Shown piece after piece: positions 25,833 to 34,825 of a DNA stretch of 64,000 bases. This DNA comes from DAMCZI01 sp032095175 (GTDB taxonomy: Bacteria; Bacillota; Clostridia; Clostridiales; Caloramatoraceae): contig DAMCZI010000020.1 of the NCBI GenBank assembly GCA_032095175.1, positions 27,497 through 91,496 of the forward strand, in the 5' to 3' direction. Every line of letters starts with the position of its first letter. The first letter of the stretch is position 1. The position numbers and the translations under genes are program-made. The notes below the pieces were generated by a model. It was not told the origin of the DNA and made no database searches. It saw only the letters and a list, made by a program, of their open reading frames with translations.

Positions 25833-26882
25833 TTATTTACACATGCTTCTATAAAGTTTTTCCACTATGGCTGCATTATTCTTCCACACAGCTTTTTCTT
25901 TAATTATATCAATATTTTTTTCTCCGGCCACAATAAGTTTATCCTTATTATCTGCACACCACAGTATTGCATTTTTTACATTCTCAGGAGTAGTTTTATC
26001 AAGTATTAAACCATTTGCACCATCACAAACCCACTCCCTGTTACCAGGCAAATCTGATAAAACAGGGAACAGTCCTACTGCCATACCCTCAAGAAGGCTT
26101 ACAGAAGTTGAATCAGACTCTGGTATGGACACAAATACATCATTATCAACAAGAAGCTTTCCAACCTTATCCGGATTATATCTTCCTGTAAATTTAACCT
26201 TCTTTTCTATACCAAGTTCTAAAACAAGATTTTTTAATTTCTGTTCCTGGCTTCCTGATGCAGCTATGGTTAGGTTCATATCTTTCCTAACCTTTAATGC
26301 TTCATAAAATCCCCTTATTAATATATCAATTCTGTAGATTTTTTCAAGCTTTCTTATACTTATAATATTCAATTCAGGGCTTTCTGTTTTATATAGATGC
26401 TTATATTTAAATATTTCTTCCTCTACGCCCATTGGAAAGGTATATACCTTGTTTTTATCTCCACCAAGTCTTATAATCTCGTCAGACATATACTCTGCAT
26501 CAGAGGTTATGTACTTTGCTCTTTTTAAAACGTATTTTACAATCCATTTCATCAAAGGTGACTTTTTAGGTGCAACAAGTATATCCGACCCCCAGGCTGA
26601 TACCATAAAGTCATATCCCTTCATGCTTGCAGCATAAAGACCACAGGTATTTGCCTGATGTGCATGAAGAACATCAGGTTTTATCTTTTTAATAATCTTA
26701 TGAACCTCAGATGCCATTAATATAAAGTTCTTTATATTGTAATCCAGATAATAAACCTTTGCTCCAGGAATAGGGGTATCCCTATGTGATATTACATGAA
26801 CCTCATGGCCCTTTTCTACAAAATAACTTACCCATTTTGCTGTATGGCTTATATCAGAATTAGCTATATAACATATCTTCAT
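25833..26882 (-). CDS. Glycosyltransferase family 4
   Basis: The 349-residue GT-B enzyme begins KICYIANSDISHTAKWVSYF and contains DVLHAHQANTCGLYAA, FMVSAWGSDILV and PESDSTSVSLLEGMAVG near residue 265. It would add a sugar to the lipid-linked unit. The ribosome site GAAAGGA is 11 bases from the ATG, longer than usual, so translation could be weaker than that of its neighbours. A family C repeat directly precedes it. Confidence 0.87.
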   Translation of the reverse strand: MKICYIANSDISHTAKWVSYFVEKGHEVHVISHRDTPIPGAKVYYLDYNIKNFILMASEVHKIIKKIKPDVLHAHQANTCGLYAASMKGYDFMVSAWGSDILVAPKKSPLMKWIVKYVLKRAKYITSDAEYMSDEIIRLGGDKNKVYTFPMGVEEEIFKYKHLYKTESPELNIISIRKLEKIYRIDILIRGFYEALKVRKDMNLTIAASGSQEQKLKNLVLELGIEKKVKFTGRYNPDKVGKLLVDNDVFVSIPESDSTSVSLLEGMAVGLFPVLSDLPGNREWVCDGANGLILDKTTPENVKNAILWCADNKDKLIVAGEKNIDIIKEKAVWKNNAAIVEKLYRSMCK

Positions 26883-26905
26883 GCTATTATAATCCTTTCT
26901 AAAGT

Positions 26906-27052
26906 GGGTGTCGCATAAATATTATATTCCGAGGTAACAGGCACTTAAGTTATGAGTTATTCATGATAGATGAGCATTAAAAGATAACTTTACTTAAATA
27001 ACTCATAACTCAAGAGCCTGTCACTAGGAGATAGATATTGTGCGACAGTCCC
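26906..27052. repeat. Family C nested palindrome, copy 2
   Basis: The outer arms GTGTCGCATAA and TTGTGCGACAGTCCC surround the inner stem. That stem pairs GGCACTTAAGTTATGAGTTA with TAACTCATAACTCAAGAGCC. It ends two bases before the acyltransferase stop codon at 27054. Confidence 0.8.
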
Positions 27053-27053
27053 T

Positions 27054-27620
27054 TTATACATTTAATTTCTTTATATATTTTGCTGGTACTCCTCCAACAA
27101 CCGTGTAATCAGCTACATCTTCCCTTACAACGGCTCCTGCAGCAACAACAGCACATTTTCCTATTCTTACACCGCATAAAATTGTTGCATTGGCTCCAAT
27201 CCAGCATCCTTCATCAAATACTACTTCCCCATCTTTTCTCTTATAGTATTTCTTCAACATTCTGTCCCCTACATCCTGATGGGTAATAATGCTTACTCCC
27301 TCGGATATTACAGCATCCTTTTTTATAATTATAGGATTTGCCATATCCATAAAAACCTTTCTTCCAACAAAGGCATTTTCACCAACTTCAAGATTTCCAT
27401 AGTTAAAATATGTGTTATCAAGTATAAGCCCCTGCTTAACATTTGAGGTTAAATCAACCCTTGCACCAAAGCTGTTTAAAGCATGCTTTATACTTCTTTC
27501 ACTGCAGCCTTCTATATAGTTGTTAAGTATATAATCTCCAAAAATCCTTCCAAGGATCTTTAAAAACGCTATCCTTAGCCTGGTGAAAAAATACATTATC
27601 CCCCTAAGAAATCCCTTCAT
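27054..27620 (-). CDS. Left-handed-beta-helix acyltransferase (hexapeptide repeat)
   Basis: This 188-residue protein has hexapeptide-repeat coils, for example GCWIGANATILCGVRIGKCA and VVAAGAVVREDV near the C-terminus. It resembles WcaF/maltose O-acetyltransferases, which use acetyl-CoA to acetylate a sugar hydroxyl. It probably decorates the polymer or a precursor. The ATG at 27620, behind AAGGGGTG, overlaps the end of the Wzy-like gene by 17 bases. The first in-frame codon of the longer frame lacks such a site. Confidence 0.85.
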   Translation of the reverse strand: MKGFLRGIMYFFTRLRIAFLKILGRIFGDYILNNYIEGCSERSIKHALNSFGARVDLTSNVKQGLILDNTYFNYGNLEVGENAFVGRKVFMDMANPIIIKKDAVISEGVSIITHQDVGDRMLKKYYKRKDGEVVFDEGCWIGANATILCGVRIGKCAVVAAGAVVREDVADYTVVGGVPAKYIKKLNV

Positions 27621-29031
27621 TGCTACTACACCCCTTGGTTTTAAGCTCAATGAGCATAAATATTATCCATATAACAAGTGTTCCTGTTATGATTCCTTTA
27701 TGTTCAAACTCAATTCCTGTCAATAGAGAATATATAGTAAATGCAACTATAGCAGCAGTTTCACCTCTGCATATTTTAAAGTTTTTAATTGCAGTCACAA
27801 ACCTGTTTAAAACAATTCCAAGGAAAGAGAACATGCTTACTATTCCAAGCTCCGATCCAATCTGAAGCCAGAGATTATGAGCAGCCTCCATATTATAGGT
27901 TGCAACCTTTATTTTCATCCTAAACCATTCAGGTATCATCAAATACCCTTCTGTAACATGGCTTTTATACATTTCAGGATATGAACCTGAGCCAGCTCCA
28001 AATGGATACTTGAATATTATAATGAAGGATGCAAACATCGATTGAATTCTTGCAATAGTAGATTCATTTGTTAAAAGCGTTGTTGATGTACCCCTTCTTA
28101 ATATATATCTTGCAATAGGCCTTATACCAACAATCATTAGGCCGCCAAGTCCATATATAAAATATCTGTATCTTCTGCTAATTAAAACTACAAACACAGA
28201 AACTAAAAGTGCTATCCATGCTCCCCTGGTATATGATACAAACAATCCTAATGCATTTATTGCAAGAGACAGGATAATGAAAACCCCTTCCTTGCCCTTC
28301 TTTTTACCATATAGGAACATATCAAGAATAAGTGGAAATACAAGAATTGCAATTCCTGCAAATACATTTACATTATGATATCCAAATGTAATAAGACCTC
28401 TTTTAGCTCCCGCACCAGAAATTGATAGTCTATTTGTTACCATTTGAAAGAAACCATAAAAGCAGCTAAAATCACACATAAGAATTAATGCATAGTATAT
28501 TCCTTTTATGTCCTTTCCCTTAAAATTTGATGCCAGTGATAATGCAAACATCATTGGTATCAAAACACTAATAAAGGTATGGCTCAATGCTCCAAATGTG
28601 TTTTTTGAGAATAGTACACTGTTCAATGCAAATATTGCAAATATACCCATGAAAATTAGAAAGCTAAAATCAAATGTTTTTCCATCTCTATAAGAATCCT
28701 TTATAAGCTTTATTATTTTCTTGAAGCTTGCTATAAAAAGTATCGTTATATAAATAGATTCATAGGTAATCTTTAAAAATAAAAAGTCAATATTAAAAGC
28801 CTTTCTTGCAGTTACAAGGACTGGAAAAGAAGCAATAAAAATAAGTATTGACTTTTCAGTATCATTAAAAATCAAGTATATTGCGGAAATAAGGGCCATG
28901 GTTGCTAAAAAAAGCATCGCTGAATCCTTATATCCCAAAGTTCTAAAATTAAAAGCTGTTACTACTGCCGAAATAACCATAAGTATGGCTATTTTAACAA
29001 CCATTTTCCTATCAAAATTTAACCCTCTCAT
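27604..29031 (-). CDS. O-antigen ligase/polymerase-like membrane protein (Wzy_C family), copy 2
   Basis: The 475-residue protein has about 12 membrane segments, the motif LGLFVSYTRGAWIALLVSV near residue 225, and a large external loop with NMEAAHNLWLQIGSELG. It belongs to the same family as the protein at 22.8-24.0 kb but is only distantly similar, so one may polymerise and the other ligate. The ribosome site AAGGAGT overlaps the stop of the solute-binding gene, with three bases between the genes. Confidence 0.85.
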   Translation of the reverse strand: MRGLNFDRKMVVKIAILMVISAVVTAFNFRTLGYKDSAMLFLATMALISAIYLIFNDTEKSILIFIASFPVLVTARKAFNIDFLFLKITYESIYITILFIASFKKIIKLIKDSYRDGKTFDFSFLIFMGIFAIFALNSVLFSKNTFGALSHTFISVLIPMMFALSLASNFKGKDIKGIYYALILMCDFSCFYGFFQMVTNRLSISGAGAKRGLITFGYHNVNVFAGIAILVFPLILDMFLYGKKKGKEGVFIILSLAINALGLFVSYTRGAWIALLVSVFVVLISRRYRYFIYGLGGLMIVGIRPIARYILRRGTSTTLLTNESTIARIQSMFASFIIIFKYPFGAGSGSYPEMYKSHVTEGYLMIPEWFRMKIKVATYNMEAAHNLWLQIGSELGIVSMFSFLGIVLNRFVTAIKNFKICRGETAAIVAFTIYSLLTGIEFEHKGIITGTLVIWIIFMLIELKTKGCSSNEGIS

Positions 29032-29034
29032 GGT

Positions 29035-30345
29035 TTACTCCTTATCAACATAGTTTTTAAAATAATTTGCGTCCACTTTTATAACCTTATCCATGCATTC
29101 CTTAGAATAACTGTTAAGCTCTTTTATAACATCATCAACATTTCTACTGCCATCTATAACCTTGCAGAAGAGCTCTTGAACCTTTGTATAGTTATAATCA
29201 AAGGAACCTGTAGGATCCTTTTTCTCATATTTGAAATTTTCATTGTTATCATATTTATCTAGTTCAGGTGATTCTCCATTTTTATATTTTAAGACTTTAA
29301 ATGTATTGTCCTTAAAGGCCATATTAATAAACCAATTATAAACCTTTTTTACATCTTCACTATTGTCATCATTCTTACTTGCAACCATTACATTTATATC
29401 CTCAACGTAATAGTAGTTTTTACTCTGACCCTTATACAATACAGGCAGTCCAGCAACTCCAGGCTTAAAGCTGAGCAAAGATCCAGTTAGAAAATCAATC
29501 TTATCCTCATAGGTGCTTACTATCATTGCTGTTTTGCCATCTACAAAGTCTTCTCTTACAGCCTTCTTGTCCTTCTTCATAAAGTCCTTTGATAAAAGTC
29601 CCTTGCCATACATATCTTTGTATACCATAAGTATATCCTTTGCTGGAGTAAAGTCATACCTGCCCTCACGATAATTCCAGAAGGTAGTATAGATATCTCT
29701 TTTATCCAGAGAATTTTCACCAACAGATACCTTTATGTCCCCAAAGTTTCCAGAAGGGAACTCAAAGGGAACTATATTAGGAAATGCGGCCTTTATCTTT
29801 TTTGAATACTCTATAACCTCCTGCCATGTTTCAGGTCCCCTATCAGGATCAAGACCGCTTGCCTTTAGTATATCCTTATTCCAGGCAAATTTTACTGTAC
29901 TTCCTGCTATTTTAACACCCATTGGTTCACCAGTATAATAAAATAGCTTTTCATCTCCAATGGATTTTGTATTCACATTTAACTCATTAAGGTTATAAAG
30001 CTGTCCATCCTTTAGATGGTCATAAAAACTAAACTGAAATATATCAGGTTTGTTTTTAGTAAGCATCATAAGCCTTATAAGATTGTAATAATCATGGTGA
30101 AAAACCTGCAGATCTATATATACATCCTTAGAAGTATTATTAAACTCTCCTACTTTTTCTTTAATATAACCTGCATAATAATTATTTTTTATACCTATTG
30201 TAACTATTCTTCTTCCTGCTGCTCTCTTTTCAGCATCACTTATTAGAACTCTATCGTTAAAAATAAAAATCCTGTAAGTAAGGGAGAGAATAAGCAGCGC
30301 TATTACAACTATGGTATATATCCTTAACCTTCCTCTGTTTTTCAT
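29035..30345 (-). CDS. Extracellular solute-binding protein (family 1), membrane-anchored
   Basis: The 436-residue protein has an uncleaved-looking N-terminal helix (IYTIVVIALLILSLTYRIFI) without a lipobox cysteine, and then a bilobed binding-protein sequence: PDIFQFSFYDHLKDGQLYNL, WNKDILKASGLDPDRGPETW and FVDGKTAMIVSTYEDKIDFL. Family 1 proteins normally deliver sugars to ABC importers. No permease or ATPase is nearby, and the gene is tightly packed between polymerase and glycosyltransferase genes. It may capture or sense the secreted polymer or its sugars; that is my inference. The ribosome site is AAGGAGAG. Confidence 0.82.
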   Translation of the reverse strand: MKNRGRLRIYTIVVIALLILSLTYRIFIFNDRVLISDAEKRAAGRRIVTIGIKNNYYAGYIKEKVGEFNNTSKDVYIDLQVFHHDYYNLIRLMMLTKNKPDIFQFSFYDHLKDGQLYNLNELNVNTKSIGDEKLFYYTGEPMGVKIAGSTVKFAWNKDILKASGLDPDRGPETWQEVIEYSKKIKAAFPNIVPFEFPSGNFGDIKVSVGENSLDKRDIYTTFWNYREGRYDFTPAKDILMVYKDMYGKGLLSKDFMKKDKKAVREDFVDGKTAMIVSTYEDKIDFLTGSLLSFKPGVAGLPVLYKGQSKNYYYVEDINVMVASKNDDNSEDVKKVYNWFINMAFKDNTFKVLKYKNGESPELDKYDNNENFKYEKKDPTGSFDYNYTKVQELFCKVIDGSRNVDDVIKELNSYSKECMDKVIKVDANYFKNYVDKE

Positions 30346-30369
30346 AATACTCTCCTTATTAAATAATAC

Positions 30370-31473
30370 TTAACTTAACTCATCATATACATTAAGCAGT
30401 CTCTTTTCTGCTGCAGACCAATTGTATAGTTCCTTTGCACTTTTAGAACCATTTTCTCCCATTTCACTTACCTTTTCTCTATTACTGCACACAAAATCAA
30501 TTACCTCAGCAATACTCTTTGAATCATCTGGTCTTACAACAAACCCACAGTCAGCTTTTTCTATAACGTCCTTCATCATAGGAAAATCACTTGCAATAAC
30601 TGCAGTTTTACTCATCATGTATTCAAAAAGCTTTATAGGTTCAGAATTTACATATCTCCAATTGTATGGCTGGAGAAGTACAAAGCCTGCATCTGCGCTT
30701 TTTAAATACTCAAACACCTTAAGATGAGGAACTTTTCCTGTAAAAACTATCTCTCTTTCCTTCAAGTTATTCTCTATATAATTATTAACCTTTTCTTTAA
30801 ATTCTCCTGTTTCAAACTCACCTATAAATATATATTTTGCATCAATTTTAACCATATTAATGGCTTCTAATATCTTTAATATTCCCCTATCCTCTCTGAG
30901 TCCTCCTGCATACACAAATACCGGTTTATCTATATATTCCTTTTCAGTACAAACCTCACTGAATACAGGATAATTTGGAATAAGCTCCACGTTTTTATGA
31001 TACTTTTTAAACTTACCTACAAGAAGATTGTTTACAGTTATAATGTAATCCGCTCTGCTTGCAAGATGTTTTTCGTATAGATAAACAGAATCCTGTATCA
31101 TACCCTTACAGGCATTAAAATGCTCTGAAAAGGCTTCGGGATAGTATTCATGAGAATCATATATCACCTTTGCACCAGTTCTTGCCTTAAGTTTAACCGC
31201 AACCTGAAGAGAATCTGGTTCATGAGCATGATATACATCTGCACCTATCTCCATTGCCAGCTTAAACATTCTATTCATAGGAGAAAACCTGTCATACCAG
31301 GACTTTCTTCTCTTAAAGCACTTTACAACTATACCCTCCGGGGTTATAAAATCCTTTTCTCCTGGTGCTATGAGATAGAGTTCATTATATATCTTTTTTA
31401 AGGACAATAATTCCTTATAATAAATTCTGTTATCAAAAACGTCATGTCCCGACGTTAACATGCATATTTTCAT
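30370..31473 (-). CDS. Glycosyltransferase family 4
   Basis: The 367-residue protein contains VYHAHEPDSLQVAVKLKA and KVIYDSHEYYPEAF, marks of a GT4 subgroup shared with the gene at 32.7 kb. The donor-site half has PVFVYAGGLREDRGILKILE and SEPIKLFEYMMSKTAVIAS. It likely transfers one sugar of the repeat unit. The ATG at 31473, behind GGGGTGGAAAG, is preferred over the upstream TTG at 31500. Confidence 0.87.
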   Translation of the reverse strand: MKICMLTSGHDVFDNRIYYKELLSLKKIYNELYLIAPGEKDFITPEGIVVKCFKRRKSWYDRFSPMNRMFKLAMEIGADVYHAHEPDSLQVAVKLKARTGAKVIYDSHEYYPEAFSEHFNACKGMIQDSVYLYEKHLASRADYIITVNNLLVGKFKKYHKNVELIPNYPVFSEVCTEKEYIDKPVFVYAGGLREDRGILKILEAINMVKIDAKYIFIGEFETGEFKEKVNNYIENNLKEREIVFTGKVPHLKVFEYLKSADAGFVLLQPYNWRYVNSEPIKLFEYMMSKTAVIASDFPMMKDVIEKADCGFVVRPDDSKSIAEVIDFVCSNREKVSEMGENGSKSAKELYNWSAAEKRLLNVYDELS

Positions 31474-31518
31474 CTTTCCACCCCATATCCTTTGTAGCAA
31501 AGATATTTATCGTATATA

Positions 31519-32700
31519 TTAATTCAACAACTGTTTATAAACCTCTAGCGTTTTTAAAGCATTTTTATCCCATGTCCATTCATTTATGATATCAAGCCTT
31601 GCTCTTTGTCCCATTTCATACCTTTTCTCAGGGTTACTTAAAAGGTACTCTAAAGCATTTACTATATCATCAATATTTTGTGGCTTAACTAGCATTCCAT
31701 TTTCGCCATTCACTATCGCATCCTGTATACCCTGACCACTTACTCCAATAACAGGTTTTCCAAGGGACATAGCTTCTAAATAAGCAACTCCAAATCCCTC
31801 TTGATAGCTTGGAAGGCAAAATATATCACACTTTGCAATGTGGCACATTGCATTTTCATGGGACATCCTTCCTAAGAACTCCACGCAATCCTTAAGTCCC
31901 AAACTCTCAGTTAACTCAACAAGCCTTGCCTTATCCGGTCCATCACCAATAATTTTATATTCTATATTAGGATATTTTTTAATAATCCTAGATACTGCAT
32001 GTAAATTTAAATCAATACCCTTAAACTTATATAGATTAGATACGCTGAGGATTCTAATCTTTTCATCCAAATTCTGATTCAAGGAGGTTTCATGTTCTTC
32101 ACAAAGCTCAACTCCATTATGTATAATAGCTGAAGCTTCCATTAAACCTTTATCCTCAATCATTCCTTTAAGCTTGCTGCTGACAACAACAACTCTGTCG
32201 GCATCCCTCATGGCTCTGTAAACATTTTTTTTACAGAGACTTCCCTTATTCACCGTAACCTGAAGATCCTGTCCATGTATGGTTAATACAAGAGGTACAC
32301 CATAGGTTTTATTTAAAATAGTTGATGCAAAGCCATCAGGAAGTGCCACATGACTGTGTATTATATCAAACTTCCAATCTTTATATATATCATCAATGAC
32401 TTTTTTCATACCCTGGTACATAAAAAGTCCCGAATAGCCCATAAAAAGAGACTTGGGGAAATCAATATACCTTGGATAATAAACATCAACACCTTCTATA
32501 TTATCATGCACTGGTATTTTACCGTATTCCCTCCACTTTGGCTTTATTTTACCTAAAAAAGTTGGAGCATATGGAACCGGTGAAACAACCTTTACCTCAC
32601 ATCCCTTATCAATCAATGCTTTAACCTGCTTATGGACAAATATACCTGCCATACTGTTAAAGGTTGAAGGGTACATGTGTGATACAACAAGTACTTTCAT
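31519..32700 (-). CDS. Glycosyltransferase family 4
   Basis: The 393-residue GT-B enzyme begins MKVLVVSHMYPSTFNSMAG. It carries ILSVSNLYKFKGIDLNLHA and the E-x7-E motif in PSYQEGFGVAYLEAMSLGKP near residue 300. It resembles GT4 enzymes that add hexoses to lipid-linked oligosaccharides. The ribosome site is GGAGG seven bases before the ATG. It is one of three consecutive GT4 genes with short gaps, consistent with one operon. Confidence 0.88.
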   Translation of the reverse strand: MKVLVVSHMYPSTFNSMAGIFVHKQVKALIDKGCEVKVVSPVPYAPTFLGKIKPKWREYGKIPVHDNIEGVDVYYPRYIDFPKSLFMGYSGLFMYQGMKKVIDDIYKDWKFDIIHSHVALPDGFASTILNKTYGVPLVLTIHGQDLQVTVNKGSLCKKNVYRAMRDADRVVVVSSKLKGMIEDKGLMEASAIIHNGVELCEEHETSLNQNLDEKIRILSVSNLYKFKGIDLNLHAVSRIIKKYPNIEYKIIGDGPDKARLVELTESLGLKDCVEFLGRMSHENAMCHIAKCDIFCLPSYQEGFGVAYLEAMSLGKPVIGVSGQGIQDAIVNGENGMLVKPQNIDDIVNALEYLLSNPEKRYEMGQRARLDIINEWTWDKNALKTLEVYKQLLN

Positions 32701-32719
32701 AAAAATCCTCCAAAAGTGG

Positions 32720-33823
32720 TTATTTACCGCAAAGCTTACTGTATTCTCTAAGAAGTATCTCCTGTTCAGCTTCCCAGGAAAAATTTTCCTTTATAAATCT
32801 TCTTCCTTCACAGGAAAGTTTATCAGCTTCATCCTTGTTTTCTATTATATATCTTATTTTTTCTGCAATATCTTCCGGTTTCTCAGGATTTGCATACACT
32901 GCATGTTCCTTAAATAGCTCCTGCCAGTATTCAAAATTGGACATTATAACAGGAAGGCCACAGGTCATATACTCAAAGGGCTTGTTAGGCATAGTATAAA
33001 GATGATTTGGTGCAGGTAAAAAATTAACTATACCAATACTTGACCTTTTCATATATGAATAAACTGTTTTTAATGGAACAAATCCCATATCCTTTGTATA
33101 TTTCCATCCAGAAGATTTCTTACATCTTTCTCTGTATTCATCATAATCCCAGGGTCCAAAAAGCCAGAGCTCAACCAATCCATCAAGCATTCCAATGGCA
33201 TCAACCAGCTCCTTGATACCCCTTATTTCAGTTATTCCTCCTGCATAGATTACAACTGGCTTATTAACCTCAATCTCTGCTGGTGAAACATTTTCAATTA
33301 TATTTAAAACAGGCATATTTCTAACTACAACCGTACCTTTAGAAGTAAAATTCTTTGCTATATCCGGCCTGGCTGCAACAACTCTGTCAAACCTCTTTGA
33401 AGAACCCTTTTCATACCAGTTGAATGCCTTTGAAATAAACCTTCTCAATCCTGGATTTATCCACTCCTTGGTAAGTATCTGCATTGGAACATCCTCATGT
33501 ACATCATAGATAACCTTTTTTCCAAAAAGCTTTAAAACTCTTCCAACTGGAATCAATTCAGGATCATGAAAATGGTAAACATCAGCCTTTAACTTTAAAG
33601 CCTTAAAAAGGGCACTCCAGCCCTTTACAAAGAACCTGTAAAGTCTGCTCTGATTATTGGAAAGTGGTATTATGTTTATTCCTTCAACCACTTCCTCTTT
33701 ATCATGGGTTACAATGAGGCTTACATCATAGCCATTTGCTGCCAGAGACTTACACTCTTTATAAAAAATTCTTACATCCATTGCCTGGTGTACAGTAGAA
33801 ATATGACACACCTTAACAGTCAT
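32720..33823 (-). CDS. Glycosyltransferase family 4
   Basis: The 367-residue protein has VCHISTVHQAMDVRIFYKEC at the N-terminus, VYHFHDPELIPVGRVLK and KVIYDVHEDVPMQIL, the same subgroup signs as the enzyme at 30.4 kb. Its C-terminal half has VIYAGGITEIRGIKELV and PNKPFEYMTCGLPVIMS. It is probably a sugar transferase of the same pathway with a different donor. The ribosome site AGGGGGTT precedes the ATG at 33823. Confidence 0.87.
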   Translation of the reverse strand: MTVKVCHISTVHQAMDVRIFYKECKSLAANGYDVSLIVTHDKEEVVEGINIIPLSNNQSRLYRFFVKGWSALFKALKLKADVYHFHDPELIPVGRVLKLFGKKVIYDVHEDVPMQILTKEWINPGLRRFISKAFNWYEKGSSKRFDRVVAARPDIAKNFTSKGTVVVRNMPVLNIIENVSPAEIEVNKPVVIYAGGITEIRGIKELVDAIGMLDGLVELWLFGPWDYDEYRERCKKSSGWKYTKDMGFVPLKTVYSYMKRSSIGIVNFLPAPNHLYTMPNKPFEYMTCGLPVIMSNFEYWQELFKEHAVYANPEKPEDIAEKIRYIIENKDEADKLSCEGRRFIKENFSWEAEQEILLREYSKLCGK

Positions 33824-33867
33824 CGAATAACCCCCTATTTCTTGCTCTTACAGTATTAATTGCTTTA

Positions 33868-34611
33868 TTATCCTTGGTTTTTAAGTAGCTGATCCTCAGG
33901 CACATCTCTTAAGTATTTTGCAGGGTTTCCAACTACAATCTTTCCACTCTCAACATCCTTTGTAACTACACTTCCTGCAGCAACAAATCCGTCTTCATTT
34001 ATTATCTTGCCAGGTAGAACTGTGGCCTGAGCACCAATTCTCCCTCCCTTTTTAACAGTAATGCCCTTGAAGTGTCTAAACCTTTCCTTTGAACGTGCTG
34101 CAAAGTTGTCATTTGAGGTTACAACACCAGGTGCAATAAACACATTATCCTCTATTTCTGAATAGGCAGTTATATAAACATTTGTTTCAAGCTTGCAGTT
34201 TGAGCCTACATTACAGTAATTCTCAACAGCAACCCCTCTGCCTATTATTGTCTTGCTTCCAATTTTAACATTTTCTCTAATTGTAGATAGGTCTGCTACC
34301 AAAGTCTTTTCACCTATCTCACATCCACAGTATATTATAACTCCTGCCCCTATTAGGCATCCAATTCCTATCCTTGCGGGCAAAAGCTCCTTTTCATCCT
34401 TCATTATGCTGTTTACAGCTCTCATAGGCTTTTTACCAATTACAGTATTATCATCAATTCTAACATTTTCTCCTATAATGCTGCCGCTGTGTATACAAAC
34501 ACCATGTCCTATAATGCAGTTATCTCCTATGACAACATCATCCTCAACAACTGCAAATCTTCCTATACTAACATTATTCCCAATTTTGGCCTTTTCAGAT
34601 ATATAATTCAT
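33868..34611 (-). CDS. Hexapeptide-repeat N-acyltransferase (WbpD-like)
   Basis: The 247-residue protein is nearly all left-handed beta helix (IGNNVSIGRFAVVEDDVVIG and many later repeats) and ends VVGNPAKYLRDVPEDQLL. This resembles WbpD/WlbB, which acetylate the 3-amino group of UDP-GlcNAc(3N)A, but this protein is longer. With the Gfo/Idh and dehydrogenase genes that precede it, it resembles a Wbp set. No aminotransferase (WbpE) is present. The ribosome site is AAGGGGT. Confidence 0.82.
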   Translation of the reverse strand: MNYISEKAKIGNNVSIGRFAVVEDDVVIGDNCIIGHGVCIHSGSIIGENVRIDDNTVIGKKPMRAVNSIMKDEKELLPARIGIGCLIGAGVIIYCGCEIGEKTLVADLSTIRENVKIGSKTIIGRGVAVENYCNVGSNCKLETNVYITAYSEIEDNVFIAPGVVTSNDNFAARSKERFRHFKGITVKKGGRIGAQATVLPGKIINEDGFVAAGSVVTKDVESGKIVVGNPAKYLRDVPEDQLLKNQG

Positions 34612-34655
34612 ATAAATACCCCTTTATATAAACTTTATTTAAATATTCAAGTAAA

Positions 34656-34692
34656 CTGCAGTGCAAATAAAAGGTCACATATTTGCACTGCA
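34656..34692. repeat. Perfect 11 bp hairpin
   Basis: GCAGTGCAAAT pairs with ATTTGCACTGC around a ~13-base loop, between the acyltransferase gene and a family A repeat. It lacks a clear T-tract on the minus strand, so it is a weak terminator candidate. Confidence 0.45.
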
Positions 34693-34702
34693 AGCTCTAC
34701 TC

Positions 34703-34816
34703 TATATATGTTGCATTAAAATACTTATATTATATCATTTCAAACAGCCCTGCAAAGCTGGTTCGTCTCTAGGATGTTTGAAATGATATAATGTTAGAAT
34801 TTTTGCAACATATATA
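34703..34816. repeat. Family A long hairpin repeat, copy 3
   Basis: The outer arms TATATATGTTGCATTAAAAT and GAATTTTTGCAACATATATA are the same as in copy 1, but the inner arms differ (ATATCATTT with AAATGATAT) and still pair. The loop has CAGCCCTGC and GCTGGTTCGTCTCTAGGATG. It ends 10 bases before the stop of the next gene. Confidence 0.8.
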
Positions 34817-34825
34817 TAAACTTTT

